NCBI GenBank assembly: GCA_951640165.1
Contig: OX621250.1
Span: 1,674,001 to 1,738,000, forward strand
Length of the DNA: 64,000 nucleotides
Direction: 5' to 3'
Origin: Pseudoips prasinana
Lineage: Eukaryota > Arthropoda > Insecta > Lepidoptera > Nolidae
Part shown: positions 9,258-19,699 of the stretch, in pieces
Layout of the letters: each line of letters begins with the position of its first letter
How positions within the stretch are numbered: position 1 is the stretch's first letter
The notes under the pieces: model-generated
Database searches by the model: none
What the model saw: only the letters and a program-made list of their open reading frames with translations
What the model was told of the DNA's origin: nothing
Program-made: the position numbers and the translations under genes

Positions 9258-10363
9258 ATGCAGGCTAATATCAGTATTGAAGCCAAGGCAAATATTGTGG
9301 CCCTATATTCGAATGGCCTTAATATATCTCAAATATCGAATGAAACCGGCTTATGCGTAAGCTTATTTTTTTAATTTTATGTGATGATACGATACCTACA
9401 AAATATAATGGTAGATTAATCGCGTGTTGCAAGTGTGTAATATATTTTTTTTTTTAGAGAGAGACTGTTAGTCGTTGGGTGAAGAGATTTGAGGAAGAAG
9501 GTAGCCTGAACAGTCGTGAGAGGAGCGGAAGACCACCTCTTATTAGCCAGCCTCAGCGACGTTATATGGTAGCGGAATATGAGACGAATGGTTTCATCCC
9601 AACAAGTCGTTTTGCCGATGAGTTCGGCACATCAGTACGCACCGTTCGCCGCATACTCCATGCCGAAGGTCTTCATCACCGAGCGCCAGCTAAGAAACCA
9701 TTTTTAACCCAACGGCATAAAGAGGAGAGGTTAAGTTTTGCCCGGGAATATTTGGACTTTGATTGGGAGACGACAATATTCACCGACGAAAAATCTTTTA
9801 AATCGTGCCAAAAAGGAAGACTGCATTTGTGGCGTAAAAATAACACGCGTTGGTCTGAAGGCAATGTCAGACCAAATACGGAGTCAGGCAGAATCAGTGT
9901 GAATATGTGGGGGTGGATAAGTGCTCAAGGGCCCGGTGAATTAAGTTTTATACCGACGCGAGCCAATAGTGTCAACTATGTGGAAGTGTTGAACGATATA
10001 ATGTTGCCTACGGTGCGTAATATCTACCCCGCAGAAGACTTGAACGAGATAAGTTTTGTGCAAGACAATTGTCCTATACACCGTGCCAGCATTGTTCGCG
10101 AATGGTTTAGCAATCATCCGGAAATTAAAGTTATTCCTTGGCCAGCTCGGTCCCCTGACTTAAACCCCATAGAAAATATATGGGGTTTAATGGTGCAAAG
10201 ATGGGAAACTCGGGACGAGAGATGCCCTGAGCTACTCGCATCCCATTGCATGCAGTTATGGGATAGTTTGCGCGGCACAAATATCTGTGCAAATATTGTG
10301 GCGTCTATGCGTCGACGTCTGATTAGCTGTATCGAGGCTAACGGAGGTCACACGAAATATTAA
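9258..10363 (+). CDS. Tc1-like transposase, DD35E, one intron
   Basis: IS630/Tc1-type transposase that cuts and joins DNA at TA sites. Exon 1 is 9258-9356, then a 101-bp intron 9357-9457 (GTAAGC at the donor, a T-run then AG at the acceptor), and exon 2 is 9458-10363. The spliced product is 334 residues, the usual Tc1 length. Exon 1 plus the start of exon 2 make the first helix-turn-helix, and a second HTH (SVRTVRRILHAEGL) follows. The catalytic residues are D143 (FTDEKSF), D236 (FVQDNCPIHRA) and E272 (SPDLNPIENIWG). There are 35 residues between the last two, one more than typical Tc1 (34). No internal stop is seen. I did not find clear terminal inverted repeats on either side, so I cannot tell an intact transposon from an immobile copy or a domesticated gene. 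Confidence 0.9.
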
Positions 10364-10742
10364 AAATCCTAAACAGGTAGGGTAATTTTGTGTCAGGGGA
10401 CATAGTGTCCGTAACTTTAACAAATTAATATTTATATTATTGTAATATTGAGGTTAAGTTTCAATCCTCTTTTCATTGAGAAAATGAATAATTAAGCTAT
10501 AACCTCTTAAATTATATCAGAATTTTCATAATATCTATATGTAACCTAAAATGTGTTTTTTAACATTCAATACTATAGTAATAACATAAGTAAGTGTAAA
10601 GGATTTCTTTTATATAAAAAATATTACAATGTTACCATATCAAAATTAGTTTCATTTATTATCATATTATAATAATAAATTACCTTTATTGTAATATCTA
10701 TTTTTTCAAGGTAATTTACTAAAATAAATTACTAAAACATAA
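10364..10742. other. AT-rich flank of the Tc1-like gene
   Basis: No gene. It holds a small inverted pair, AAATTACCTT near 10678 and AAGGTAATTT near 10708, which could belong to a terminal repeat, but no partner upstream of the transposase is convincing. Positions 10733-10742 (TAAAACATAA) are repeated just after the following LINE. Confidence 0.45.
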
Positions 10743-11182
10743 TAATAATAATTATATTGAGAGAGAGTTCGCGCGGGGCCATCCGCATGGCAACAGTAAA
10801 TTCGCGTGTTCCCGTAAATAATTCTAGTTTATCATAGATAAACCTATAATTTAACTTCAAAACTTAGTACATAATTATTACAAGTGAATTAACTAACTAA
10901 TTATGCAGTTATAATAGTGTTATAATTGTGTTTAATAGGAGATAATACAAAAACAACCAAAAATCAATACAGTTTTTATAATTTAGTGTACCTACGCCGA
11001 AAGTTTTCGTTGCGAACGCGGGACTTGTTCGTAATCGTCGGGCGCTTAAGCTGTTCTGGGCGCGACAAACCGTACGCAGCTCTCAACCCGACTCGTGGCC
11101 ATAATTATTACCTATTCCCGAAGTCAACTTCGGGTAAATTCGCCAGTTTATACCTACATACCAACGAATACAATATTGCATC

Positions 11183-12298
11183 ATGGCTAAAACCTGTGGT
11201 GGCTGTAACAAGAATATACGAGGTTCGTACATAATGGAATGTTCAAAATGTTTTACTCTATATGACCTCATTTGTCTCAACATTACAAAGGATCAATTTA
11301 ATAACTACTCTGTGGATTACAAACGCGAATGGCTTTGCCCTTCGTGCAAATGTTCTTCACGTAAAGTTGATGTTAATAGAAGCACTCCGGCATGCCATAC
11401 ACCCACTATGCCTGACACCGCAGTCAACAAAATGGCTTTGCAACAAGAGACCGCCGACTCATCTGTTCTTCTAGCTGAAATAAGATTATTGAGAAATGAG
11501 ATTAGTCGCCTTACTACACAAAATACTGAAATCGGAAATAAGTTGAACAATGTCCAGGATTCACTAAAGCAAAAATTAGCAGAATTTGACCAAAAAATTA
11601 CTGAAAGAGACAGTGAAGTTTTATTGTTAAAAAACTCAATAATACAATTGGAACAAAAGTTAAACCTGACAGAACAAGAAAATATGAAAACTGAACTAGA
11701 AATAGTCGGAATTCCTGAAGAAAAACATGAAAACCTCATGCATATTACTATGTTGATGGCAAAGAAAATCGGCGTACAGTTAGCTGAGGCTGATGTAGAT
11801 GTGGTGTACCGCATAGGCCAAAGACGTAATGCAGTGGACAAACCTAGATCCATCGTACTAAGACTCACGCGTCGTGACAAACGAACTGATATCCTAAAAG
11901 GTGCCAAAGTAAGACGTCCCCTTACCTCTGACTTCATCGTGAACGGAACCCCCGCAAATATATACATTAATGAAAGACTAACAAAATGTAACAGAATGTT
12001 ATTTCGTGAATCACGTAAGCGCGCAGAGATTTATAAGTTTCGTTACTGTTGGATACGCAATGGCACTATCTACGTACGCAAAGCGGAAAAGTTACCCTCA
12101 ATTCCCATCCGGTCGCCATATGACTTGGACGAAAAAGTTGGTCCACTTGAATCTACATTTGATGTGTACAATAATGCTGGACCAAATGACTTGGGCTGTG
12201 GCAGTAGCATCCCTGTACCTGCAAACCTGGAACAAAGTGATGATCCTATCCAGTCTATGGACTCTAACACGACAGTTTACATGTGCTCAAGGGCTTAA
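11183..12298 (+). CDS. LINE ORF1 protein (PHD-like zinc finger, coiled coil, RRM-like)
   Basis: The 371-residue first ORF of the LINE, expected to coat the element RNA and act as a nucleic-acid chaperone in the ribonucleoprotein. At the N-terminus is a PHD-like finger with C5, C8, C20, C23, C31, C52 and C55. The position normally held by His before C31 is D28, an unusual ligand set. Residues about 90-175 are rich in heptad Leu/Ile/Glu/Lys and look like a coiled coil. Residues about 176-265 (ELEIVGIPEE...VDVVYRIGQRR...RSIVLRLTRRDKR) resemble the RRM-like fold of LINE ORF1 proteins. The start is the first ATG of the frame (ATCATGGCT). No stop or shift interrupts it. The antisense and overlapping frames over the same span are shadows. 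Confidence 0.9.
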   Translation: MAKTCGGCNKNIRGSYIMECSKCFTLYDLICLNITKDQFNNYSVDYKREWLCPSCKCSSRKVDVNRSTPACHTPTMPDTAVNKMALQQETADSSVLLAEIRLLRNEISRLTTQNTEIGNKLNNVQDSLKQKLAEFDQKITERDSEVLLLKNSIIQLEQKLNLTEQENMKTELEIVGIPEEKHENLMHITMLMAKKIGVQLAEADVDVVYRIGQRRNAVDKPRSIVLRLTRRDKRTDILKGAKVRRPLTSDFIVNGTPANIYINERLTKCNRMLFRESRKRAEIYKFRYCWIRNGTIYVRKAEKLPSIPIRSPYDLDEKVGPLESTFDVYNNAGPNDLGCGSSIPVPANLEQSDDPIQSMDSNTTVYMCSRA

Positions 12299-12648
12299 TT
12301 TTAATTTAATATTATTACTTTTTTTATTTCTACTTTTAACCAAGCTGATAGATTTATGTAATTTTACCTTGCGATGCCACTTGTTTTTCACATACACAAC
12401 AAAAAACACACACCTACACAAAACTAACACACTTTATACGGTAATCTTTATTTTACTTAAATTAAATATAAAAAAATATATACTAAAATACGCCTTACAC
12501 CTCAGTTCTCACAAAAAAAACGTATCTTTCGAGGCTATCACTCATAAAAGATTACTATACAATCAATACTATAAAACAATATTGCAAGCTCTTGACACAA
12601 ACAATATTTGTAACTTAATTCCTTCACTACCTTTGTTAAATAATAAAA
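12299..12648 (+). other. Spacer between LINE ORF1 and ORF2
   Basis: AT-rich, 350 bp, with no conserved frame. A long frame starting inside ORF1 (12006) runs through it, but it is out of register with both proteins and has low-complexity content. Confidence 0.6.
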
Positions 12649-15594
12649 ATGACACACATTTTAACTGACATAATCGACAATAACATAGACTTGGAGTGTC
12701 AAGAGCACAATTTACTTGAAAATTGCCATAACACCTTTTCCTCGATATATAATCTTAAGTTATTAACATTTAACATCCGCAGTATACAACACAATTTCGA
12801 TTCTTTTTGCGTTGCACTGAAACGGTTAAATATTGCATACGATATTATTGTCCTAACAGAATGTTGGTTAGCAAGATGTCCTATTATTGGGCAGCTTCAG
12901 GGTTACACTGCATACACTACAATAAACAATCTTAACCAATCCGGTGGCGTAGTAATGTCCGTTAAAAATTGCTGGAGTGTGACTGTCACAGAACCGGCTA
13001 TATTAGACGCAGAATCTCTCTTAGTAGAATTGTCTGGTAACATATCAATACTAGCTATTTACCGGTCACCTTCATACAAAAACTTAGACAATTTCTTTGT
13101 TTCACTTGACAATGTCCTGACCGTCATCAATAAACACTCAACAACGGTAGTTACTGGAGACATCAATATCAACATTCTGTCTACAGTAGATAGTGCGTCA
13201 TCGGAATACTTGTGCTTGATGGCTGAACATGGTTTGAAGCCAGTGATTACAAAACCAACAAGAATGAACTCATGTCTAGACCACATTTTTCTGAAATCTA
13301 GACATCAGACAGCTGTAGGTCTCGTTTGCCATACCGATATTACTGATCATCATATAGTTATGATGGGACTGAAAACGACCACACCTACCGCTAACAAATC
13401 ACAGCAACGCTCAATAAAAAAAACAAACATACCAGGTTTGATCAATGATCTTAAAGATACTGACTGGAATAAAATAATACAAGGTCAAGACATAAATACG
13501 ACTGTTAACGATTTCCACCAAATACTAGCTGAATCTGTCAAAAAACACACTATCGACCAGAAATTCAGTCGATCAAAGTTCATTTGGAAACCGTGGATAA
13601 CCCCTGGCCTTATTAGATGCATGAATCACCGGGACAAACTGCACCGTGAATCTAGTAAACATCCCAATGACCAAACCAAAAAGCTTATTTATAAACGATA
13701 CAGAAATTATTTTACCAACATAGTGCATAGACTAAAAAATGAGTACAATAATCGGAAGTTAGAAGAAAATAGCGGTAACACAAAAGAGTTATGGAAGACT
13801 ATAAGAAATATTAGTGAATCTCCTAGTAATAAAAACAACCCCATAGATCTTCTCAAATCTAAGTCTTCTGCACAAGATTCTATAAATAGCTGTAATGAGT
13901 ATTTTTCGTCAGTTGGAAAAGATCTAGCTTGTAAAATCATGACAGATTCAGGAGAAACATTGGAATCACTCACTTCTAAAATAAAAATAAAGCAACCTGT
14001 TGGTGTCAGCTTTTTCATGTATCCTACAAACACTATCGAAGTTAGCAATATTATTGTAAATCTCAAAACTAATAGTGCCCCTGGTATTGACGGTCTTACA
14101 CCAAAACTCATTAAGGCAATTAGGAATGAAATAATCACACCACTGACACATATCCTGAATCTAAGTTTAAGTACTGGTATATTCCCTGATAAATGGAAAG
14201 AAGCTCAGATAACCCCGATTTATAAAACTGGCCCGAAGCAAAACCCTGCAAACTATAGACCCATATCATTATTAGGAACTTTCTCTAAAGTCCTGGAAAA
14301 AATTGTAAATTTTAGGCTTATCTCCTATCTAGAAAAAAATAATTTGTTATCAGACATGCAGTTCGGCTTTAGACATGGGAGATCAACGGAAGACGCAGTT
14401 ACTTCCTTATGCCAACGTGTGACCTCTTATCTAGATAACAAAGAAAAATGCATAGGAGTTTTTCTGGACCTTGCTAGAGCTTTTGACACTGTAGCAATAC
14501 CCCTATTACTAAAAAAATTAGAGTTGATAGGCATAAGAGACCTGCCACTGAAATGGTTTGAGACATACCTCACAGACAGACGACAAAGCGTTAAAGTGGA
14601 CAATTGCACCAGTAGTCAAAAGTATGTAGAATTTGGAGTACCACAAGGCAGTGTTCTTGGTCCAATGTTATTTATCATATACATGAACGACATCCATGAT
14701 CTAAAAAATCAGGATTCACACACGATTTGCTACGCTGATGATACAGTAATTATTTTCCATAGTAAATCCTGGCAGACTGTATTTGAAGCAGCTCAGAATG
14801 GTATTTCTAACATAAAAAACTGGCTTGACTTAAATCTTCTTTCTCTAAATGTAAAAAAAACGCACTTCCTTTGTTTTCATAAATCTATAGTTTCGGCACC
14901 GAATTCTTCTAATAAGCTTTTTATTCACTCCGCTAACTGCAATAAAGATTCCTGCAATTGTGAAGACATAAAAAAGGTGGATTCTATAAAATATTTAGGA
15001 GTATTAATTGATCATCGCCTATCATTCAAACCATATGCTAACGTAGTTGCCAAACGTGCCAGGAAGTTAATTCACGTTCTAAGACCAATACGTAACTGTG
15101 CCAATTATAAAATAGTTAAACTCGTATATACTGCATTGTGCGAATCGATCATTTGTTATTGTATATCTGTATGGGGTGGTATCGGTATCACTACTATGAT
15201 TCAAGTTGAACGGGCTCAGCGATCGGTTCTGAAAGTTATGCATAGAAAGCATTTTAGATATCCTACAACTCAACTTTATACTGAAGCTTCAGTTCTTAAT
15301 GTTAGACAGCTATACATACTGCAAATTGTCCTAAAAAAACACAAATCTGTACTCCAGTCAGCAGAATACTCGCAGTTAATTCAACGCCGTATTTACAAAT
15401 GTCCACAAGTCGGAGTTAAAACAAGATTTGCACAACATATGCAAGAATTTATGCTTAGCTTCATATATAATAAAGTAGCAAAATTTTGTGATATCAAAAT
15501 GTGTAGATTATATCAAGTAAAGAAGCTAGTTAGAAATTGGTTGATAACCTTATCTTATTCCGAAACTGAAACATTAATTAAAGTGGTATCATAG
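12649..15594 (+). CDS. LINE ORF2: AP endonuclease and reverse transcriptase, intact
   Basis: 981 residues. The endonuclease nicks target DNA and the reverse transcriptase copies element RNA at the nick. An APE-type endonuclease spans about 36-240: N42 in TFNIRSI, E71 in LTECWL, D171 and N173 in VTGDININ, D211 and H212 in CLDHIF, and D233-H234 in TDHHIV. The reverse transcriptase spans about 470-745, with NYRPISLL (535-542), FLDLARAFD carrying D607, VPQGSVLGP (664-672) and YADD at 695-698 with both Asp present. A C-terminal region of about 230 residues follows, as in CR1/Jockey relatives (YLGVLIDHRL, CESIICYCISVWGG). There is no RNase H or gag knuckle. All key residues are present and no stop is seen, so this copy may be functional. 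The minus-strand LINE at 61974-64000 is a diverged relative. Confidence 0.95.
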   Translation: MTHILTDIIDNNIDLECQEHNLLENCHNTFSSIYNLKLLTFNIRSIQHNFDSFCVALKRLNIAYDIIVLTECWLARCPIIGQLQGYTAYTTINNLNQSGGVVMSVKNCWSVTVTEPAILDAESLLVELSGNISILAIYRSPSYKNLDNFFVSLDNVLTVINKHSTTVVTGDININILSTVDSASSEYLCLMAEHGLKPVITKPTRMNSCLDHIFLKSRHQTAVGLVCHTDITDHHIVMMGLKTTTPTANKSQQRSIKKTNIPGLINDLKDTDWNKIIQGQDINTTVNDFHQILAESVKKHTIDQKFSRSKFIWKPWITPGLIRCMNHRDKLHRESSKHPNDQTKKLIYKRYRNYFTNIVHRLKNEYNNRKLEENSGNTKELWKTIRNISESPSNKNNPIDLLKSKSSAQDSINSCNEYFSSVGKDLACKIMTDSGETLESLTSKIKIKQPVGVSFFMYPTNTIEVSNIIVNLKTNSAPGIDGLTPKLIKAIRNEIITPLTHILNLSLSTGIFPDKWKEAQITPIYKTGPKQNPANYRPISLLGTFSKVLEKIVNFRLISYLEKNNLLSDMQFGFRHGRSTEDAVTSLCQRVTSYLDNKEKCIGVFLDLARAFDTVAIPLLLKKLELIGIRDLPLKWFETYLTDRRQSVKVDNCTSSQKYVEFGVPQGSVLGPMLFIIYMNDIHDLKNQDSHTICYADDTVIIFHSKSWQTVFEAAQNGISNIKNWLDLNLLSLNVKKTHFLCFHKSIVSAPNSSNKLFIHSANCNKDSCNCEDIKKVDSIKYLGVLIDHRLSFKPYANVVAKRARKLIHVLRPIRNCANYKIVKLVYTALCESIICYCISVWGGIGITTMIQVERAQRSVLKVMHRKHFRYPTTQLYTEASVLNVRQLYILQIVLKKHKSVLQSAEYSQLIQRRIYKCPQVGVKTRFAQHMQEFMLSFIYNKVAKFCDIKMCRLYQVKKLVRNWLITLSYSETETLIKVVS

Positions 15595-15627
15595 CTCTTA
15601 TTCGTAATTATAATTTTACCAATTTTA

Positions 15628-15690
15628 CTCAAACACTCTCACACACGTACACACACACACACACACACAGACGCGCACGCACACCTCACA
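15628..15690 (+). repeat. (CA)n microsatellite in LINE 3' UTR
   Basis: CACACGTACACACACACACA and related dinucleotide runs directly follow ORF2. Confidence 0.9.
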
Positions 15691-16044
15691 CTTATGTTTT
15701 TACATTTCTATTATTTTAATAGTGTTATCTTTTAATATTATTAATTTCGTCTATTAATTGTTTACTTTGATCTTATGTATGTTAACCTAAGTAATGGAAC
15801 TTATGATAAAAAATATAAATTTTAATATAGATACTACCAACCAACTTGGGTTGCTTTTGTTATTTTAGAATTGGTCTCCACGAGACAGGCTCGACCTAGT
15901 GTGGAGGTCATAAGTTAATGAAAGATATTTCCTTTTTGTAACAAAATTGTAATTTCACTGATGTATGTAAAATAGTTAAGGAATATGTAAATAGTTTTGG
16001 TAAATAAATCTTTATCTTATCTTATCTTATCTTATATAAAACAT

Positions 16045-16130
16045 AAAAAACTGGCCCAACTCGGATTCGAACTCACAACTATCCCGATCACATTAGCGAG
16101 AGCAGCCTCGTTACCGATCTAGCTAATGTT
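16045..16130 (-). other. tRNA-like sequence, probably a SINE head
   Basis: The minus strand shows TAGCTAGATCGGTAACG (A-box-like) and GAGTTCGAATCCGAG (B-box-like) at tRNA spacing. The acceptor and T stems do not pair, so I do not call a tRNA gene. Confidence 0.45.
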
Positions 16131-16580
16131 AACTTATATTCACGTGTTGAAATTTTGCATTACTAGGAAAAAAATAATCGACGGCGATAAAAAAAACAAG
16201 TTACTGATATTGTCATCCTTGTCTAGCATTGACCACATCTATAACTACTCGTAGCGATGCTACACGACATGTTAATTTGTTAGCGTTGGAACATCGCTTA
16301 CACGGATAAATATGCGTGTGTGTATAGGCGCCGCAGCCCGCAGGCGATAATGGCCATTGCGGTGTAAGTGGACTTCTGGCCGTTGACTGTACATACTCGA
16401 GTTCGCGTTCTCTCCAAAAATGAAATAAAAGTCAGTCAGTGGAGTGCTAACTTCTAAAATTTAATAAAAACTATTAAATACGAGTGTATTGCACTTGTTG
16501 CTTCACTGACATTTATTTCACTGTTAATTGTTCATTGTTTTGTCTTTAAGAATGTTATTACAAGACTGGAAGAAAATATA

Positions 16581-16902
16581 ATCTATACATATAATAAAAC
16601 AGTAGGAAAGTCAAAACTGTACATTGAATATTTTTTAAAAAGGATACTTGGGGCGTGATTTACAATCGATATTGAAGCCAAAAATATAGTTTTTAGAATG
16701 TTTGTCCGTGTGTCTGTTTGTCTGTATGGATTTCCGGGCTAAACCCAAAAAGTACTGCATGGATTTGCATAAAATTTTGCATGAATATTACTAAGACGTC
16801 GGGTCAACATATAGGCTACATATTATCACGCTATCACCTACGGGGGAGGAGCTATGATAATTTATAAAGTTTAACGCGGGTAAAACTGCGGGGCATAGCT
16901 AG
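16581..16902 (+). mobile_element. Helitron-like non-autonomous element
   Basis: Starts near TCTATACATATAATAAAA and ends in TTTAACGCGGGTAAAACTGC, GGGGCATAG, CTAGT: a terminal GC hairpin followed by CTAG and a 3' T, the signature of lepidopteran Helitron-like elements. It has no TIR and no coding capacity. The shared internal words (GGATACTTGGGGCGTGAT, ATCGATATTGAAGCCAAAAA) recur at 20752-20967. Confidence 0.8.
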
Positions 16903-17028
16903 TATAATATAGAATGAAAGAGGCAAAAGGTTCAAAACCAGTTGCTTTTTCCGGTGCATAAGTTGGTTGATAAGGTGACATCTCCTCACTGCCAAAGTGG
17001 ATTATTTTCTAAATGACTCCGTGATTCT

Positions 17029-17170
17029 TGTACAGACGCCAGCACATCATCTACCCCAATCTGTCAAATTTCACCAATTGAAAGTGAACCTTATGCGTAT
17101 GTGATAAAGTTGAAAACTGATTTTTTTTTATTTGACAGGTTGGGGAGCTGGATGTGCTGGCGTCTGTACA
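17029..17170. mobile_element. Fold-back MITE-2, full copy
   Basis: A 142-bp element with perfect 20-bp inverted ends (TGTACAGACGCCAGCACATC and its complement). A second, inner inverted pair (CCCCAATCTGTCAAATTT and its complement) makes most of the element one stem. Copies at 18614-18754 and 60577-60692 share the centre TGAACCTTAT...GTGATAAAGTTGAAA. It has no coding capacity. The target duplication is unclear. Confidence 0.9.
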
Positions 17171-17293
17171 TTCAACAGTTGCCTGGAAGTTAAAGTTTAC
17201 TTTCAAGTTAATAATAAGTTCGTTGCTTCATTAACAATTTAAATTAAATTTGAATATACAGTAGGTAATTTTCATTATTTTTTTAATTTAAAG

Positions 17294-17765
17294 TTGTTTA
17301 AGTTGCCTAAAAACACTCTGTTTCATGCATACTGCACTTCGTTTTACACGTGCAGTCTGTGGGCTCATTATATGCAGAAATCGTACGGCGCCCTCCGCAT
17401 ACAATATAATAATGCGTTCAGGATATTGATGGGGTTGCCCCGCTTTTGTAGTGCATCAGGGATGTTTGCGGATGCTCGAGTCGATTGTTTTTATACAACT
17501 ATGAGAAAACGATGCGCTTCCCTGGTGCGCCGCGTACGGGTCAGCCCCAACATTATCATGAGCTGTGTGGCCAGCAGACTCGATTGTCTGTATGTGAGTC
17601 GCTGCTGCAAGCTGTCCACCTCAGTGTTGGGAGAGTGGCAGTGATTGTGTGTGTGTGTGTGTGTGTGTGTTGTTATAGGAATACTAATATAGGTGTAAGA
17701 ATTATTGTTACTAACAAATGTGAGTCATGTTACTTGAAATAAATAAATTGTTATTATTATTATAT
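17294..17765 (+). pseudogene. 5'-truncated LINE: C-terminal RT-region fragment
   Basis: The open frame 17294-17644 (116 residues) matches the region downstream of the RT domain in lepidopteran non-LTR retrotransposons (LFHAYCTSFYTCSLWAHY, YNNAFRILMGLPR, CSASGMFADARVD). It has no catalytic motif. The 3' part holds a (GT)n run (17644-17672) and ends in AAATAAATAAATTG plus (ATT)n, a LINE tail. A worse relative lies at 30455-30560. Confidence 0.75.
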
Positions 17766-17771
17766 ATCATC

Positions 17772-17945
17772 ATGTCAGCCAAAGGTCTCCATAATGGAAC
17801 TGTGTCGATCATTTGTGAGATAAGCCATAATTACCACGCTTGGCAGACGGTACGGGTAAGTGATCTTAGTAAGATGGTCGTAGTATACAGAGATACGCTA
17901 CTGCCCGTTCTCTGGGAGATATTTCCTCAGGATAACTTCTACGCC
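17772..17945 (-). mobile_element. RTE-like LINE end, degenerate
   Basis: The order of words matches 30720-30960: CATCATGTCAGCC, CACGCTTGGCAGACGG, AAGATGGTCGTAGTA, CTGCCCGTTCTCTGG, AACTTCTACGCCC. It reads as the 3' end of a LINE on the minus strand and abuts the next LINE piece. Confidence 0.65.
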
Positions 17946-18300
17946 CTGAAGAGAAGAAATGTGTTGGTCATATTCGTCATTGAAGATGTAGTCACAAAGA
18001 TTGAAAAAGGAATGCTGATATGGTTTGGCCATTTAGAGAGGATGAATGAAAGAAGATTGATCAAAGAATACCTGGCCTGTGTGAATGGAACAACCGGAAG
18101 GGGAAGACCTCGTCGAACATTCTCTGAACAAATCGGAGACGGTCTCAAGAAAGGGCAGGTCAGAAGTACCCTAAACCGGCGAGCATGTATGAAGAATATA
18201 ATGACAGTAATCTAAGCAAAAGACGTGTGCAAAGATCGTGACAAATGGAAATCCGTTGTCTCTGCCTACCCCTCTGGGAAACAGGCGTGAGTCTATGTAT
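17946..18300 (+). pseudogene. RTE-like LINE C-terminus (tail B), dead
   Basis: The frame reads WFGHLERMNERR, GRGRPRRTFSEQIGDGLKKG and STLNRRACMKN, the last part of an RTE-type reverse transcriptase. It then meets a TAA where the copy at 48890 continues (VIEAKDV), followed by KWKSVVSAYPSGK. It ends in CTCTGGGAAACAGGCGTGAG and a (TATG)n tail. It is 5'-truncated and carries at least one stop. It encodes no catalytic domain. Confidence 0.8.
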
Positions 18301-18613
18301 GTATATTCGTCATCGGCAGCCAAATAGCTCCTATATACACGTACATATAAAAGCTTAAGCGACAATGAGCGTAACATCAATGAAAACATTTCAGTGGAAA
18401 ATGATCCTTAACAGTTGAAGGTTAAGGGTTTCCCTTTGTAACTGTGGAACGCTGAATGGACTATAAAGTTTAGAACCGACTAGAACCAAGAGATATCTCT
18501 TGGGATTTAATTGGATTGTTAGAAGTTTAATACCTGATTTGCATAGGTGTTGTTAAAGCCATTGGTGAACGCAAGTTTAAGTAAACTTGGTTGAAACACC
18601 CTATGGGAATATA

Positions 18614-18754
18614 GTACAGACGCCAGCACATCAAGCTACCCCAATATGTCAAATTTCCGAAATTGAAAGTGAACCTTATACTTTTGTGATAAAGTTGAAA
18701 ATTTATAAAAGTAATTTGACAAATTGGGGTAGCTGGATGTGTTGGCGTCTGTAC
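18614..18754. mobile_element. Fold-back MITE-2, second copy
   Basis: The ends GTACAGACGCCAGCACATC and its complement carry one mismatch; the inner stem ACCCCAATATGTCAAATTT pairs with its complement. It is 141 bp, in the same layout as 17029-17170. The open frames crossing it on both strands are a by-product of the palindrome. Confidence 0.88.
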
Positions 18755-19489
18755 AAATATTTCAATATTAATATGAGAAGAAGAGATGTCAGTATTCCAG
18801 TAGGAGTGTGGCAGAGGTGTATGAGCCAGATTTAATCTAAAACTCTGCCTCCAAGATTGCAAATAATTCTTACAGCTCTGTCTGACAAAATAAAGATGGT
18901 ATCAATATAAGAGAAATAACCCATTAGACAGTAATGCTACAAATAATAAAAAGAAACAGTCATAGCCGTATTCATTAAGCGAGCTGTCTAATTATTTTAA
19001 GTGTAGTAACCGCTAAACTTTGTTTAATATCTGTGGTAAAAAAACAAACTTCCCTTCTTGTATAAAAACCTTCTCAACCAAGATTCCTTTCAGATTACTC
19101 ACAACATTAGCGGGTCCTTCCACAACAAAGTATAAAGACTATTATCTTTCGACCTGAGTGAGCCTATTATTAAGGCATTTACACACGAGAACCACTCGCG
19201 CAGAAACGCCGATACACAGTGACTGATGTGCTTTTGAATAGACTTTTTTAGTTGCGATTAATTCGAATAACATTTCGAGATATTGTATGAAACCTAGGAG
19301 TTAGGTGGTTACTACGAAAGTCTACTGCCGAGACTATCTCTTTCACCACTCATAACAATACCGTACTCATAGAAGCGAAAAATAAAACAATACTAAAATC
19401 ATCTAAATTACCATTACGACTTCTTCTGAAATTTTAGCCACATAGCTAATTAGTTACGGATAAAAACATATTTATGATAATTATTACAT
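18755..19489. other. Unassigned DNA
   Basis: No gene, RNA or repeat family recognised. Confidence 0.4.
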
Positions 19490-19577
19490 ACATACATACA
19501 TAACCTCACGCCTGTTTCCCAGAGGGGTAGGCAGAGACATCGGACTTCCATTTGTTACGATCCTTGCACACATCTTT
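19490..19577 (-). mobile_element. RTE-like LINE tail B, short fragment
   Basis: A (TACA)n run, then CACGCCTGTTTCCCAGAGGG and GGCAGAGACATCGGA, the complement of the 3' end at 18230-18300. About 88 bp remain. Confidence 0.75.
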
Positions 19578-19699
19578 AAGAAAAATATTATGAAATCAGT
19601 TCAGTTTATGACTCATTCATAAACTGAGCTGTTTTTGTTTGTAACAAAAGTTCAGAAGAAGTCGACAGTCTTCACAAACCAAAGTTTGCTTGCTAGGTT

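Larger units (their letters stand above)
10743..16036 (+). mobile_element. Full-length CR1/Jockey-group LINE
   Basis: About 5.3 kb non-LTR retrotransposon: a 5' UTR of about 440 bp, ORF1 (11183-12298), a 350-bp spacer, ORF2 (12649-15594), a 3' UTR, and an ATCTT/TTATC pentamer tail at 16011-16036 instead of poly(A). A 10-bp direct repeat, TAAAACATAA, lies at 10733-10742 and 16037-16046 and is a candidate target-site duplication. Both ORFs are open. The exact 5' boundary rests on that repeat and is less certain than the 3' end. Confidence 0.9.

Noticed and set aside
11317..11967. 216-codon minus-strand frame
   Set aside because: Antisense to the LINE ORF1; no domain of its own.
12006..12668. 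220-codon plus-strand frame
   Set aside because: Overlaps the ORF1 end in another register and runs through an AT-rich spacer; low-complexity content.
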